In this document: in pieces, positions 18,622-27,475 of the stretch
Layout of the letters: every line of letters starts with the position of its first letter
Numbering within the stretch: position 1 is the stretch's first letter
Source of the DNA: Victivallis lenta
GTDB taxonomy: Bacteria > Verrucomicrobiota > Lentisphaeria > Victivallales > Victivallaceae
Assembly (NCBI RefSeq): GCF_009695545.1
Contig: NZ_VUNS01000012.1
Span: 84,876 to 148,875, forward strand
Direction of reading: 5' to 3'
DNA: 64,000 nt
Position numbers and translations under genes: made by a program
The notes under the pieces: generated by a model
The model's database searches: none
Seen by the model: the letters and a program-made list of their open reading frames with translations, nothing else
What the model was told of the DNA's origin: nothing

Positions 18622-18735
18622 CCCCGGATCGGCCTTCACTTCTCCCATGCCGCGGTTCCGCCCCATCCGGAGCTGGTGAACCGTTTCGGGGGCCGTCTGG
18701 TCATCGCCTGTGACGGGATGCTGCTGGAGCTGTAA
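18622..18735 (+). pseudogene. Possible 3' remnant of an MBL-fold hydrolase gene
   Basis: After the NSS gene, an unopened frame ends with IGLHFSHAAVPPHPELVNR and then FGGRLVIACDGMLLEL before a TAA. This resembles the C-terminus of PhnP-like metallo-beta-lactamase-fold hydrolases (SH... then vAYDGmeiel). Upstream in the same frame there is no hydrolase sequence, so at most the last 35-40 codons of a decayed gene survive. The rest of the 190-bp gap before the kinase-like gene shows nothing clear. Confidence 0.3.
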
Positions 18736-18756
18736 ACGGTGCTGCGTATGCGGATT

Positions 18757-19584
18757 TCAGCGCGGCCGGGCCGCTTCGGCCCGGACCGCTTCGAAGAGCC
18801 CGTTGCCGGAGAGCGCACAGTTCGGGTTGTGTTTCCGGTAGTTTTCGAGCGCATTGCGCAACTCCTCGTCGGGGAGTTCGAGATCGCGGAAGAACATAGC
18901 GAGGTCTTTCACCATATATTTCCTGAACACACAGCCCGGAACCGACAGAAAACGGCAACTGGCGACGTCGATCCAGACGATGTCGATTTTTCCGTCCCCG
19001 AGCGGTTTCCAGAGGAAGTTGAACACCCGGACCGCCTTGTGGAAGCAGTGAATCGAATGGAGCCCCGCGACGTAGACCAGATTCCGGTCGATGAACTCCT
19101 TCTGTTCGGGCGTTCCGCGCAGGCTGCCGCCGGGCAGGAACTCCCGTCCGTCGACGTAGCCCTCCGCGAACCGGGTGGCGAGAAACGAACGGTTCAGGCG
19201 GAAATTCCTTCGGTCATCTCCTGCGAAAAGCAGCGTTGCCATCGGGATGCCGAGCGCGGTGAAGGCCCGGTAGTTCGCCGCTTCGAGCGCGGTTTTCGAA
19301 CAGCGCAGCGCATAGCGCAGCGGCTTGATGCCGGCGTAGTCCTTGAAGGCCAGCGTGATGCCGCCGTATTCGGCCGGGAGCGTAACTTTGCGGACCGCTT
19401 TGTTGCGGGTTTTCCAGATCACCTCGCCGCCGGCGAACAGCTCCGGCGCCTCGAAAAACGCTTTTTTCACCGCCTGAAATCCGGGCTCCGAGTGAAACCA
19501 GCTCGAACCGAAACGGATGTGCATTTCGGAGAGAGCCCGGCGTTTCAACTGCCCGGGATTGAGGTTGCCTGACTCTCGAATCAT
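18757..19584 (-). CDS. LPS-kinase (WaaP/InaA)-like protein lacking the catalytic Asp; probable pseudokinase
   Basis: A 275-residue protein with the small-kinase fold used by Kdo/heptose kinases: ATP-lysine region GGITLAFKDY (Lys81), a helix-C-like ALEAANYRAF with Glu101, and a catalytic-loop region. In kinases of this type the loop reads H-x-D-x4-N. Here it reads HKAVRVFN (His182, Ala184, Asn189), so the catalytic Asp is Ala. The later metal-binding Asp is kept (WIDVAS, Asp206). It may be inactive or use another mechanism. AAAGGGAT precedes the start. It is monocistronic; neighbours are unrelated. Confidence 0.68.
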   Translation of the reverse strand: MIRESGNLNPGQLKRRALSEMHIRFGSSWFHSEPGFQAVKKAFFEAPELFAGGEVIWKTRNKAVRKVTLPAEYGGITLAFKDYAGIKPLRYALRCSKTALEAANYRAFTALGIPMATLLFAGDDRRNFRLNRSFLATRFAEGYVDGREFLPGGSLRGTPEQKEFIDRNLVYVAGLHSIHCFHKAVRVFNFLWKPLGDGKIDIVWIDVASCRFLSVPGCVFRKYMVKDLAMFFRDLELPDEELRNALENYRKHNPNCALSGNGLFEAVRAEAARPR

Positions 19585-19712
19585 GCGATCCCTTTCTGAT
19601 CCCGCCTGAAAATTAATTATTGTTCATCTGAATTTAATCGAATTTTCATAAAAATCAAGTCGGGGACGCTGTTTGAGCGGACAATTTCCCGGATTCCGGC
19701 CGAAAAACGCTC

Positions 19713-19741
19713 TTGCAATTCCGCCGGGGTCACGGTATACT
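19713..19741 (+). promoter_or_regulatory. Promoter of the deacetylase gene
   Basis: TTGCAA at 19713-19718, a 17-bp spacer and TATACT at 19736-19741, 37 bp before the ATG. The remaining 19585-19712 is AT-rich and shows nothing else clear. Confidence 0.68.
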
Positions 19742-19778
19742 AAGGAGTGCGCAATTCCGCAAACAGAAAGGCAGAGAA

Positions 19779-20570
19779 ATGGGAATTCGTTTTTTGTATC
19801 CGGAGGGAAAGCTTAAGGCGCTCACCATGAGCTATGACGACGGCGTCGTACAGGACCGCCGCCTGATCGGACTCTTCAATACGAACGGAATCAGGGGAAC
19901 GTTCCATATCAACTCGGGTATTCTCGACTCCGGCAACCGCGTCGCTTCGTCCGAAGTGAAGACGCTTTACGCCGGCCACGAGGTGTCGTGCCACACCGTG
20001 AGCCATCCGTTCCTCGAACGGCTGCCGCGCACCGAAGTCGCCCGCGAGATTTACGAGGACCGCCGGCGGCTCGAGGAGCTCTGCGGCTATCCGGTCATCG
20101 GCATGTCGTATCCGTTCGGCACCTGGAACAGTGAAGTCATCGACATTGCGAAGAGCTGCGGGATCGTCTACTCGCGTTCGACGCGGACCAGCGGCGGCTT
20201 CGGCATCCCGCAGGAGTTCATGGCCTGGGATGCGACCTGCCACCACCGCGAAATGCTCGAGAAGGGGGACGCCTTCCGCCAGAACGACCGTTATCCGCTC
20301 GCGCTCCTGTACATCTGGGGACACGCCTACGAGTTCGACAACGACAACAACTGGTGCGACATCGAAGAGTTCTGCCGCATGATGGCGAATCTTCCGAACG
20401 TCTGGTACGCGACGAATATCGAGGTCTGGCGCTACCTTACGGCGATCCGGAGCCTCGTCACCTCCGCCGACGGGCGCATGGTTTTGAACCCGTCCGCCAC
20501 GGCCGTCTGGTACACCTGCGACGGAAAGGACGGCGTGATCCGTCCCGGCGAGACGCTGACGCTCGGCTGA
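19779..20570 (+). CDS. Polysaccharide deacetylase (NodB homology) family protein
   Basis: A 263-residue carbohydrate esterase family 4-like protein. NodB motif 1 is TMSYDDGVVQDRRL with the metal Asp pair, motif 2 is SCHTVSHPFLERL with the two metal histidines, and motif 3 is GMSYPFGTWNSE. GHAYEFD (about 195) could supply the late His. There is no signal peptide, so a cytoplasmic sugar N- or O-deacetylase is more likely than a wall enzyme. The start at 19779 was chosen over upstream in-frame codons because the promoter overlaps the latter. It converges on the glycyl-radical enzyme gene with a 6-bp gap. Confidence 0.87.
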   Translation: MGIRFLYPEGKLKALTMSYDDGVVQDRRLIGLFNTNGIRGTFHINSGILDSGNRVASSEVKTLYAGHEVSCHTVSHPFLERLPRTEVAREIYEDRRRLEELCGYPVIGMSYPFGTWNSEVIDIAKSCGIVYSRSTRTSGGFGIPQEFMAWDATCHHREMLEKGDAFRQNDRYPLALLYIWGHAYEFDNDNNWCDIEEFCRMMANLPNVWYATNIEVWRYLTAIRSLVTSADGRMVLNPSATAVWYTCDGKDGVIRPGETLTLG

Positions 20571-20576
20571 TCTCCG

Positions 20577-22847
20577 TCAGGCGCGGTGCTTGGTGCGGGC
20601 GATCAGGTGGTCCTGGATCTCGGGCGGAATCAGCCTGAACAGCTGGGAGTAGCCCGCGACCCGGACCGGGATGTTGCCGTAATGCTCCGGGTCCCGCTTC
20701 GCCTGTTCGAGCCGTTCGGCCGAGACGACGTTCCACTGCATCTGCCCGACGCCCATGGCCAGCGCGCTTCTGAGCAGCGCGATGAAGCGCCCGGCACCGT
20801 TTGAACCCTCGAACAGGCTCGGGTGCAGGTCGATGATCGCGGCCGATGCGCCGCCGGCTTCGCGGTGCGGCTGCTTCGCGAGCGACCGCAGCAGCATGGT
20901 GACCCCTTCCCGGTCGCGTCCCTGATGCGGCGAAAGCGAGTAGGCGAGCGGTTCCCCCGCCCGCCGCCCGTCCGGCATGGCGCCGACGGCTTCGCCGAAA
21001 TAGACGTTGTTGTAGAAGCTGAACAGATGCACGAAAAGACGGTTCCCCTTTTCGCTCCAGCGGTCCATGAGCGCGATGAAGCTGCGCGACAGCTCCGCGG
21101 CGATCCGGTCGGTTTCGTCGTCGCCGTTGCCGTACTTCGGCGTTCCGGCCAGCAGCTGGCCGCGCAGGGCTTCACCGCCGGAGAAATCGTGTTTCAGGGC
21201 ATCGAGCAGGACTTCGGCCGGAAGCTGCCGCGATTCGAACACCTGCCGCTTCAGGACGGCCAGGCTGTCGGCCGTGTCCGGCACGCCGAGCAGGCAGATG
21301 GAGTGCCAGTTGTATTCCGCGCCGCCGTCGGTGATGTCGCGCCCGCGTTCGAGGCAGGACGGGGTCAGCAGCGAAAAGGCCGGCAGCGAGCCGAAGAGGC
21401 GCTGGTTCCGCTCCTCGCGCCGGCAGTGGTAGACCATGCGTGACGCCATATATTCGATGTTTTGTTCAAGCCTGCGCATCAGCTCGTCCCAGGAGCCGAT
21501 GCCGGCCAGGTCCGGCGACTCCGGCAGCAGCCGTTCCCCGGTCCGGGGATCGCAGCCTCCGAAGAGGGTCAGTTCGAGAACGCGGAGCAGGTTGAACCAA
21601 CCAGAAACCGCATGGCTGTTCGCTTTGCCCGGAATGGTCAGTTCGACGCAGCCGATCGGCGCGTAATTGCGGGCGTCCTCCGGCGCGACGCCGCGGTTCG
21701 CAAGCGCCGGGATAAAGCAGTCGTCGTTGAAGAAGAACGGGATGCCGCCGCCCTTCAGCACGAGTTTCGCACACTGCATGAGAAAATCGTCCGGCGTTTG
21801 TGAGGTGATCCGGACCGACAGGTCGCGGATTTCCCCGAACCGTTCGGTCGCTTCGAGGATGATCCGGCTCATTTCGCAGAGCGCCGGCTTCCCGTCTGCA
21901 TCGACTCCGCCGAGCGTGATCGCCTGTACGTCGTAGGGCAGGTAGAGCCTGACGGCGAGTTCGATCATCCAGCCGACCGCCTCCTCCCGCGTGATGAGGT
22001 TTTGCGCCCGGTCATGTTCGTAATAGGGCTGGAGCAGCCGGTCGAGCCGCCCGATCGAGTTCGCGTTGATGCCGTCGTCCGCGCAGGCGATCAGGTGGCC
22101 GAGCCAGAGCAGCTGGACCGCCTGCGGAAAGCTTTTTGCGCCGGTTTCGACCGCGAGGCAGTTCCGGGCGGTTTCGGCAGCTCCGGCCTGGCGGGCAAGC
22201 TCGGCGTGGCGACGTCCGAACAGGAGTCCCGCGTCGCAGACCGCCAGGGCGGCACGCAGGAAGTTCTCGCGGCGGACATAGTCGCAATTGTGGAGCGGAA
22301 AACGTTCGAGCTGCCGTTCGGCCAGGCGCCGGAGCCCGCCGAAACCATGCTTGAGCAGGAAGCCGTAGTCGCGGACCGAGTGGTTTTCGACCCAGCCGAC
22401 TGCGGTGAAGACCGGCGCTGCTCCGCCGGTTCCGGCGGGGAGGGCGGGCCAGCCGCCGGCCATGCCGGTCCGGCTTCCCGGTGTGCTTTCGCCGGGGGAG
22501 ACGGCGGAACGGCAGCTTCGCAGCTGCCGGGCGGTTTCGCGGAGCTCCGCGAGCCGGAAGTCGCCGAGTTCATCCAGTTGCCGCTGCTTCTCCTCGTCGC
22601 CGCCGTCCCGGTCGTCTCCGAAGAAGTGGTTGAAGTGCTCGCCCGCCAGCAGGGAATCCGGGTCGAAGGCGAGCGGCATAAGTTTTGCCGATTCGTATAT
22701 GGTCATGGCGCGAATCTGGCTGAGCGAACGCTCCGGCGTGAAGGCGAGAAAGCGTGCCGCGTCGCGGAGCATCGGATTGGGCGCGGACGGGAAGGAGCCG
22801 TTTCTCTCTTTGATTTTCCGGAGAAGAAGCTGTTGACGCGGATTCAT
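20577..22847 (-). CDS. Glycyl-radical enzyme of unknown substrate (PFL family)
   Basis: A 756-residue member of the pyruvate formate-lyase/diol dehydratase superfamily. The active-site Cys and base Glu are in NYAPIGCVELTIPGK, and the glycyl-radical loop near the C-terminus is PVRVAGYSQLF. A single Cys followed by x-Glu is the dehydratase/lyase arrangement rather than the Cys-Cys of true PFL. The substrate cannot be assigned. The enzyme needs a radical-SAM activase, which is not nearby. The start at 22847 follows GGAGGT by five bases. An AraC regulator lies 90 bp upstream in the same direction and probably controls it. Confidence 0.86.
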   Translation of the reverse strand: MNPRQQLLLRKIKERNGSFPSAPNPMLRDAARFLAFTPERSLSQIRAMTIYESAKLMPLAFDPDSLLAGEHFNHFFGDDRDGGDEEKQRQLDELGDFRLAELRETARQLRSCRSAVSPGESTPGSRTGMAGGWPALPAGTGGAAPVFTAVGWVENHSVRDYGFLLKHGFGGLRRLAERQLERFPLHNCDYVRRENFLRAALAVCDAGLLFGRRHAELARQAGAAETARNCLAVETGAKSFPQAVQLLWLGHLIACADDGINANSIGRLDRLLQPYYEHDRAQNLITREEAVGWMIELAVRLYLPYDVQAITLGGVDADGKPALCEMSRIILEATERFGEIRDLSVRITSQTPDDFLMQCAKLVLKGGGIPFFFNDDCFIPALANRGVAPEDARNYAPIGCVELTIPGKANSHAVSGWFNLLRVLELTLFGGCDPRTGERLLPESPDLAGIGSWDELMRRLEQNIEYMASRMVYHCRREERNQRLFGSLPAFSLLTPSCLERGRDITDGGAEYNWHSICLLGVPDTADSLAVLKRQVFESRQLPAEVLLDALKHDFSGGEALRGQLLAGTPKYGNGDDETDRIAAELSRSFIALMDRWSEKGNRLFVHLFSFYNNVYFGEAVGAMPDGRRAGEPLAYSLSPHQGRDREGVTMLLRSLAKQPHREAGGASAAIIDLHPSLFEGSNGAGRFIALLRSALAMGVGQMQWNVVSAERLEQAKRDPEHYGNIPVRVAGYSQLFRLIPPEIQDHLIARTKHRA

Positions 22848-22937
22848 TGCAACCTCCATGGTTTTGTGTGCAATGATAGAATACCGCGGCAACCTGGAAA
22901 TTTCTTTGGCGAAAATGCCAGATTCTTGTCTGTTCGT

Positions 22938-23810
22938 CTATTTTTTGCGAATCTGGCCCGGTGTCGTTCCGGTGATCTGGCGGAAGCGGCGTGTGAAGTG
23001 GGGAACATCCGCAAAGCCGTATTTCGCGGCGATCTCCTTGATTTCGAGCCGGGAGTAAAGCAGGTCGGATTTCGCCGCCTGAAGCTTCCGCTCGACGAAA
23101 TAGCGCTGAATGCTCTCCCCGGTCGCTTCGCGGAAGATGCGGCAGAGCAGGGCGCGGCTGACGCCGACCCGCGAAGCGAGTTCGCTGATGCGGAGATTTC
23201 CGGACAGATGTTTCGACAGCTCTGCGATGGCAGCTTCGACCGCCCGGCGGTGGAATTCGCCGGTCGCCCGCCCCGGCGACAGAGACAGGTTGCGGTGCAG
23301 GACGGCGAAGAGCTTCAGCAGTTCCGACTTCCGTTCGAGTTCGGCTTCGACGCCGATTCGTGAAGCCGCATCAAGCAGCCGCAGGAAGCACTGCTCGTAG
23401 GCCGGACGGTTGGCGAGCTGCTGGTACGGCGGCAGTGTTTCGGGGTACTTCTCCTGATTGCGGCACGCTTCGGGAGGCACCGGAAAGGGACGGTACGACC
23501 GTTCGTTTTCCCGCAGGTCGAAATGCAGGTTGTACATCCGCACCCGCACGCCGGGGTCGAGCGTAAAGCGGTAACCTTCGCCGGGGCGTACGAAAAAGAG
23601 CATTCCGGGCCGGATCGGAACGGTTTCGCCGCGCAGTTCATAGCTGCCGGAGCCCTCCCGGAAATAGTGCAGCGCATGGTCGCCGAGGCAGGGCTGCGCA
23701 AAGAGCCGAACCGAATCCTCCACGGGGAAATCGTGGGCGAGCCGCAGCCACGGGGAACAGGGCTGCGGCGCGGCCGGAACCGGAGTGGAAATGAATCGCT
23801 GCCCGTTCAC
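22938..23810 (-). CDS. AraC-family regulator (cupin sensor + AraC HTH)
   Basis: A 290-residue regulator. The N-terminal cupin-like half reads LHYFREGSGSYELRGETVPI and MLFFVRPGEGYRF. The C-terminal HTH pair has ISELASRVGVSRALLCRIFR and the second-helix signature IAAKYGFADVPHFTRRFRQITGTTPGQIRK. The start is GTG at 23810, with AAGGAG just upstream; the longer open frame to 24557 is a shadow of the phosphoesterase gene. It stands between the phosphoesterase and the glycyl-radical enzyme, all on the minus strand, and likely senses a sugar or its derivative. Confidence 0.87.
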   Translation of the reverse strand: MNGQRFISTPVPAAPQPCSPWLRLAHDFPVEDSVRLFAQPCLGDHALHYFREGSGSYELRGETVPIRPGMLFFVRPGEGYRFTLDPGVRVRMYNLHFDLRENERSYRPFPVPPEACRNQEKYPETLPPYQQLANRPAYEQCFLRLLDAASRIGVEAELERKSELLKLFAVLHRNLSLSPGRATGEFHRRAVEAAIAELSKHLSGNLRISELASRVGVSRALLCRIFREATGESIQRYFVERKLQAAKSDLLYSRLEIKEIAAKYGFADVPHFTRRFRQITGTTPGQIRKK

Positions 23811-23842
23811 GTTTCTCCTTCTCCTCCGGTTGGGGACGGTGG

Positions 23843-24922
23843 TCAGTAGGCGGCGGAAAAATCTTCTCCCGCGCCGCGGCGGAACACCTTGATCCGGCGC
23901 GCTGCGCGGTCGATCGAAACCATGCTCCAGGCGTCTTCGCTCTCCGTCCCGAATTCGCGCTTCGGGGCGAAGGTTTCGTTCTGGTAACAGAGCGAGGAGA
24001 GGAAGCTGATCTCCGTAAAGCCGCGCCCGGTCCGGACCTCGTCGAAATGTTCGTGTCCGTACAGGTGCGCGATGAAGTCGCGCGGCCCCTGCCGGGTGAA
24101 GTCCGCTTCGACCGTATGGACGAGGTCGGCCGGATCGGCCGGCGACGGGAAGCACGGATGGCGGTCGAATCGGAACGGACACTCCTTCACGTCCGCGGCG
24201 GAGGAGCGATAACTCCGTCCGGTCCGGAACGCATTCAGCAGTTTCACCATGATTTCGCCGTTCGGCAGGAAGCCGAGGCTCATATGACTGACCGCCAGCA
24301 GCCCCCAGCCGGGCAGTTCCGAAAAGTCCAGCGCCGTATGTGCGACGAATTCGAGTTGCGCCTTCGAAAAACCGTGGTCGTTGATCGTGTAGTATTTGAG
24401 CGTTCCGTCCGGCCGCGGCGAAAACGGCAGGTCGACCGTGTTCAGCATCAGCAGCCGGATCTTCTGTGCCGGGAAGTCGACGTAAAAACAGTTGCTGACA
24501 CCGGGCGCCGCGACGGTTCCGGCCGGGAAGCCGTCCGGATAGACGAGGCCCTGCCACTCCGCGCCGCTGAAGCCGTTCGATGCATCGGCCGGTTCGGCCT
24601 TGCAGTAATAGGTGTTGTCATCGTGGTTCCCGAGCGCGAACCAGACCGGCAGCCCGCCGGAGCGCATCGCTTCGGCGGAGAGCGTGATTTCACGCTGCGT
24701 CTGCTTTCTCGGCCGGTTGCCGTTGCTCATGTCGCCCGCATTGATCAGGAATGCGGCACCGCATTCCCGCCCTGCCGCGGCGAAGTTCCGCATATGGGCG
24801 AGGGAGTTCGCGCCGTAGCCGCGAAGGTCGCTGTTCTCTTCGAAGTGCGTATCGGTGATGAAACCGAACAGAAGATCGTTTGCTCCGGTGTTTTCCCGGA
24901 CGTGCCGACAGAATTGTTTCAT
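23843..24922 (-). CDS. Calcineurin-like metallophosphoesterase
   Basis: A 359-residue protein with the complete metallophosphoesterase motif set in order: GFITDTHF (D-x-H), NAGDMSNG (GD), LGNHDDN (GNHD), LAVSHMSLG and LYGHEHFDE (GHxH). It has no signal peptide. Substrate unknown; such enzymes hydrolyse phosphomonoesters, diesters or UDP-sugars. Its ATG is 5 bp after the stop of the upstream unknown gene, so the two are almost certainly co-translated. A ribosome-binding site is weak, as expected for coupling. Confidence 0.87.
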   Translation of the reverse strand: MKQFCRHVRENTGANDLLFGFITDTHFEENSDLRGYGANSLAHMRNFAAAGRECGAAFLINAGDMSNGNRPRKQTQREITLSAEAMRSGGLPVWFALGNHDDNTYYCKAEPADASNGFSGAEWQGLVYPDGFPAGTVAAPGVSNCFYVDFPAQKIRLLMLNTVDLPFSPRPDGTLKYYTINDHGFSKAQLEFVAHTALDFSELPGWGLLAVSHMSLGFLPNGEIMVKLLNAFRTGRSYRSSAADVKECPFRFDRHPCFPSPADPADLVHTVEADFTRQGPRDFIAHLYGHEHFDEVRTGRGFTEISFLSSLCYQNETFAPKREFGTESEDAWSMVSIDRAARRIKVFRRGAGEDFSAAY

Positions 24923-24927
24923 GAAAA

Positions 24928-25755
24928 TCAAGCCAGTTTTCCGCCGCTGTGGGCGCGGGTTGCTTCGTCGTGGAACAGGATTACGGGATCGCTGACGTTG
25001 GCGTTTCCGTTCAGGGTTTCGATGTAGCGGCAGACCGCGTAAGGTTCGGACTTCCGCCGGTAGGCGGCGAGCCACTCCGCCGTCTCCTCTTCGTGTTCGG
25101 GCGGGCGCGGCCAGATGAATTTGCGGCCGTGATGGCGGATGCGGTACGGCTTCGGCGTCAGCCGCGCCCGGAAGCACTTCTGGGCGTCGCAGAGCGTTGC
25201 ATAGAGGTAGTCTGCGCCGAACCGGCGCATGAGCTTCCGTGTTTCCGGCGAACCCGGCGTAAAGCCCTTCCCCTGTACGATCAGCCGGAAGCCGGCGCAG
25301 GTCCGGTAGACCCGGATCAGGCAGGAGGCGTACTCGGGACGCGCCGCGGCTTTCCGGATCAGGCCGAGCGCCCACTCCTCCGGCGCCGGACGCCGCCTGC
25401 CGGCCAGCAGAAGGCCGAGCCCGGCCAGCAGCGGCACCGGCCGGAAACCGTCGATGTCGACGAAGACCAGATTCTCCGAATTCAGCACTTCTGCGCCGTA
25501 CCGGTTCCGCGTGACGATGTTCTGCGGCGACAGCTCCCGCACGATCTCTTCGCGGATCGGCTTGGAGTCGTACTCCCAGTCGACCCGGCCGCCGTCGATC
25601 CGTTTCTGCACGTCGGCGAGAAGCCGGTCCGCCAGCCGTCCGGCCTCTTCCGGCGACTCGTTCGAATAGCCGTACACCCGGGTCGGCTGCGGCACGCCGC
25701 CGTTCGGCATCCGGATCTCTCCGTATTTTTCGACCCAGTAGCGGTAGATTCTCAT
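24928..25755 (-). CDS. Conserved protein of unknown function with VDID and FRARLTPKP motifs
   Basis: A 275-residue soluble protein. I recognise it as a family of uncharacterised bacterial proteins by its run of motifs: VVTRNRYGAEVLN-like (here IVTRNRYGAEVLNSENL), FVDID (about 98-102), RVYRTCAGFRLIVQG, FGADYLYATLCDAQKCFRARLTPKPYR and a terminal HDEATRAHSGGKLA. Acidic FVDID and the basic FRARLTPKP centre could form a nucleotide or metal site, and a primase/polymerase-like fold is one guess, but no function is known to me. It sits 17 bp after prfB and 5 bp before the phosphoesterase. Confidence 0.75.
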   Translation of the reverse strand: MRIYRYWVEKYGEIRMPNGGVPQPTRVYGYSNESPEEAGRLADRLLADVQKRIDGGRVDWEYDSKPIREEIVRELSPQNIVTRNRYGAEVLNSENLVFVDIDGFRPVPLLAGLGLLLAGRRRPAPEEWALGLIRKAAARPEYASCLIRVYRTCAGFRLIVQGKGFTPGSPETRKLMRRFGADYLYATLCDAQKCFRARLTPKPYRIRHHGRKFIWPRPPEHEEETAEWLAAYRRKSEPYAVCRYIETLNGNANVSDPVILFHDEATRAHSGGKLA

Positions 25756-25772
25756 TCCGGCCCAGCGCTCCC

Positions 25773-26867
25773 TTACTTTTTCGCTTTCAGGAAGGCTTCG
25801 ATGAATTCGTCGATCTCTCCGTCGAGCACGCCGGCCGTGTTGCTGGTTTCGACCTCGGTACGGAGGTCCTTCACCATCTGGTAGGGCTGCAGCACGTAAC
25901 TGCGGATCTGGCTGCCCCAGCCGTTCTCCATCTTTTCGCCGCGGATCGCGTCGGCTTCGCTGCGGCGCTTCTCCTCTTCGTATTCGTAGAGTTTGGCTTT
26001 CAGCATCTTCATCGCGGTGGCGCGGTTCTTATGCTGAGAACGCTCGTTCTGGCAGCAGACCACGATGCCGGTCGGCAGGTGGGTGATGCGGATGGCCGAG
26101 TCGGTCGTGTTCACGTGCTGGCCGCCCGCGCCGCTCGAACGGTAGGTGTCGATCCGCAGCTGGGTTTCATCGATCTCGATATCGATGTCGTCGTCGAGCT
26201 CCGGGAAGACGTCGACCGAGACGAAACTCGTGTGGCGCCGCGCGTTGCTGTCGAACGGGGAGATGCGGACCAGCCGGTGCACGCCCTTTTCCCCCTTCAT
26301 ATAGCCGTAGGCGAATTCCCCCGTCACATGCAGCGTCGCGCTTTTGACGCCGGCCTCTTCGCCGGGCTGAAGGTCGATGACTTCGTCCTTCCAGCCGCGC
26401 CGTTCGAAGAAGCGGCGGTACATGCGCAGCAGCATGCTGGCCCAGTCGCATGACTCGGTGCCGCCGGCACCGGCATGCACCGAGAAGTAGAGGTTGTTCC
26501 GGTCGAACTTGCCGGAGAGAAAGCTCATGATCTCCATCCGGTCCAGCGACTTCAGCAGTCTCCGGTAGGCGATTTCGGTCTCCTTGAGGAACTCTTCGTC
26601 CTCGCCGGCCAGCTCGAGGGCGACCGAGTAATCTTCGATCTCCGACTCGAGCTTGCGGAACGGCTCGAGCAAATTCCGGCAGGCGGAGAGCTGGGAGACC
26701 GTGTTCTGCGCGGACTCCTTGTCGTTCCAGAAATCCGGCGCGGACATTTTCGCTTCAAGTTCCGCCATCTCGGCTTTGCGGTCGTCGATGTGCAGGAACT
26801 CGTGCAGATGCTCGATCCGGCTCTTGAGCTCGCCTTCCGCCTGACGCAATTCGTCGATGCTCATCAT
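25773..26867 (-). CDS. prfB: Peptide chain release factor 2, single-frame (no programmed frameshift)
   Basis: RF2 recognises UGA and UAA stops. The 364-residue protein has the RF2 anticodon-like tripeptide SPF ([12 protein letters not shown]) and the peptidyl-hydrolysis motif GGQ ([12 protein letters not shown]). In most bacteria prfB contains an in-frame UGA near codon 25 read through by +1 frameshifting. Here the equivalent stretch [17 protein letters not shown] is continuous, with no CTTTGA, so translation is direct. The ATG overlaps the stop of the NifU-like gene (ATGA), which I used to fix the start at 26867. Confidence 0.95.
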   Translation of the reverse strand: MMSIDELRQAEGELKSRIEHLHEFLHIDDRKAEMAELEAKMSAPDFWNDKESAQNTVSQLSACRNLLEPFRKLESEIEDYSVALELAGEDEEFLKETEIAYRRLLKSLDRMEIMSFLSGKFDRNNLYFSVHAGAGGTESCDWASMLLRMYRRFFERRGWKDEVIDLQPGEEAGVKSATLHVTGEFAYGYMKGEKGVHRLVRISPFDSNARRHTSFVSVDVFPELDDDIDIEIDETQLRIDTYRSSGAGGQHVNTTDSAIRITHLPTGIVVCCQNERSQHKNRATAMKMLKAKLYEYEEEKRRSEADAIRGEKMENGWGSQIRSYVLQPYQMVKDLRTEVETSNTAGVLDGEIDEFIEAFLKAKK

Positions 26868-27454
26868 TTCTTGGCTGCCTCCAGTTTCCACATATCGTCC
26901 AGCAGGTGCTGGATGTCGTCGAGACACGCGCCGCAGGCGCCGCCCGCCTTGCAGTAGTGGGTCACGTCCTCGGCCTTGTGGAGATTGTTCTCCTTCGCAA
27001 CCTTCAGGATCTTCACGTCGGTCACGCCGAAGCAGTTGCAGACGATGCGCCCCTCGTGCTCGTGGTCATCCTCGAACGGACTGGCCTCGCCCTTGTAGTT
27101 GCTGATCGCCTTCTGCAGCGCTTCCATGCCCATGACCGAGCAGTGCATCTTCGCTTCGGGCAGGCCGCCGAGCATTTCGGCGATCTCCTGATTCGTCACT
27201 TTCGCTGCTTCGTCGAGCGTCTTGCCCTTCACGAGTTCGGTCAGCGCCGAGCTCGACGCGATCGCGCTCGCACAGCCGAAAGTCTTGAATTTCACGTCCG
27301 CGATACGGCCCTGGTCATCGAGCTTGAATGTGAGTTTCAAGGCGTCGCCGCAGGCCGCGTTGCCGACCTCGCCGACCCCGTCCGGATTCTCGATCTCCCC
27401 GACATTGCGGGGATGCAGAAAATGATCCATTACTTTATCGGTATAATTCCACAT
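26864..27454 (-). CDS. nifU: NifU-type Fe-S scaffold (IscU domain + BFD-like [2Fe-2S] domain)
   Basis: A 196-residue Fe-S cluster assembly scaffold. Residues 1-125 form the IscU domain with the three cluster cysteines in NAACGDALKL, FGCASAIASSS and MHCSVMGME. Residues 135-185 form a BFD-like ferredoxin domain with CNCFGVTD and CKAGGACGAC. The C-terminal Nfu domain of classical NifU is absent, as in many anaerobes. The partner cysteine desulfurase is not adjacent; a NifS-like gene is at 55.1-56.2 kb. It starts after GGAGGGTGG and overlaps prfB by 4 bp. Confidence 0.92.
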   Translation of the reverse strand: MWNYTDKVMDHFLHPRNVGEIENPDGVGEVGNAACGDALKLTFKLDDQGRIADVKFKTFGCASAIASSSALTELVKGKTLDEAAKVTNQEIAEMLGGLPEAKMHCSVMGMEALQKAISNYKGEASPFEDDHEHEGRIVCNCFGVTDVKILKVAKENNLHKAEDVTHYCKAGGACGACLDDIQHLLDDMWKLEAAKK

Positions 27455-27475
27455 GCTGCCACCCTCCTCTTTTCT

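Noticed and set aside
23811..24557. N-terminal extension of the AraC gene to a 539-residue protein
   Set aside because: Arg/Pro-rich and overlapping the phosphoesterase gene; the GTG at 23810 has a good ribosome-binding site and begins the cupin domain.
26770..26867. Programmed +1 frameshift in prfB
   Set aside because: No in-frame TGA and no CTTTGA slippery site; the frame is continuous from the ATG that overlaps nifU.
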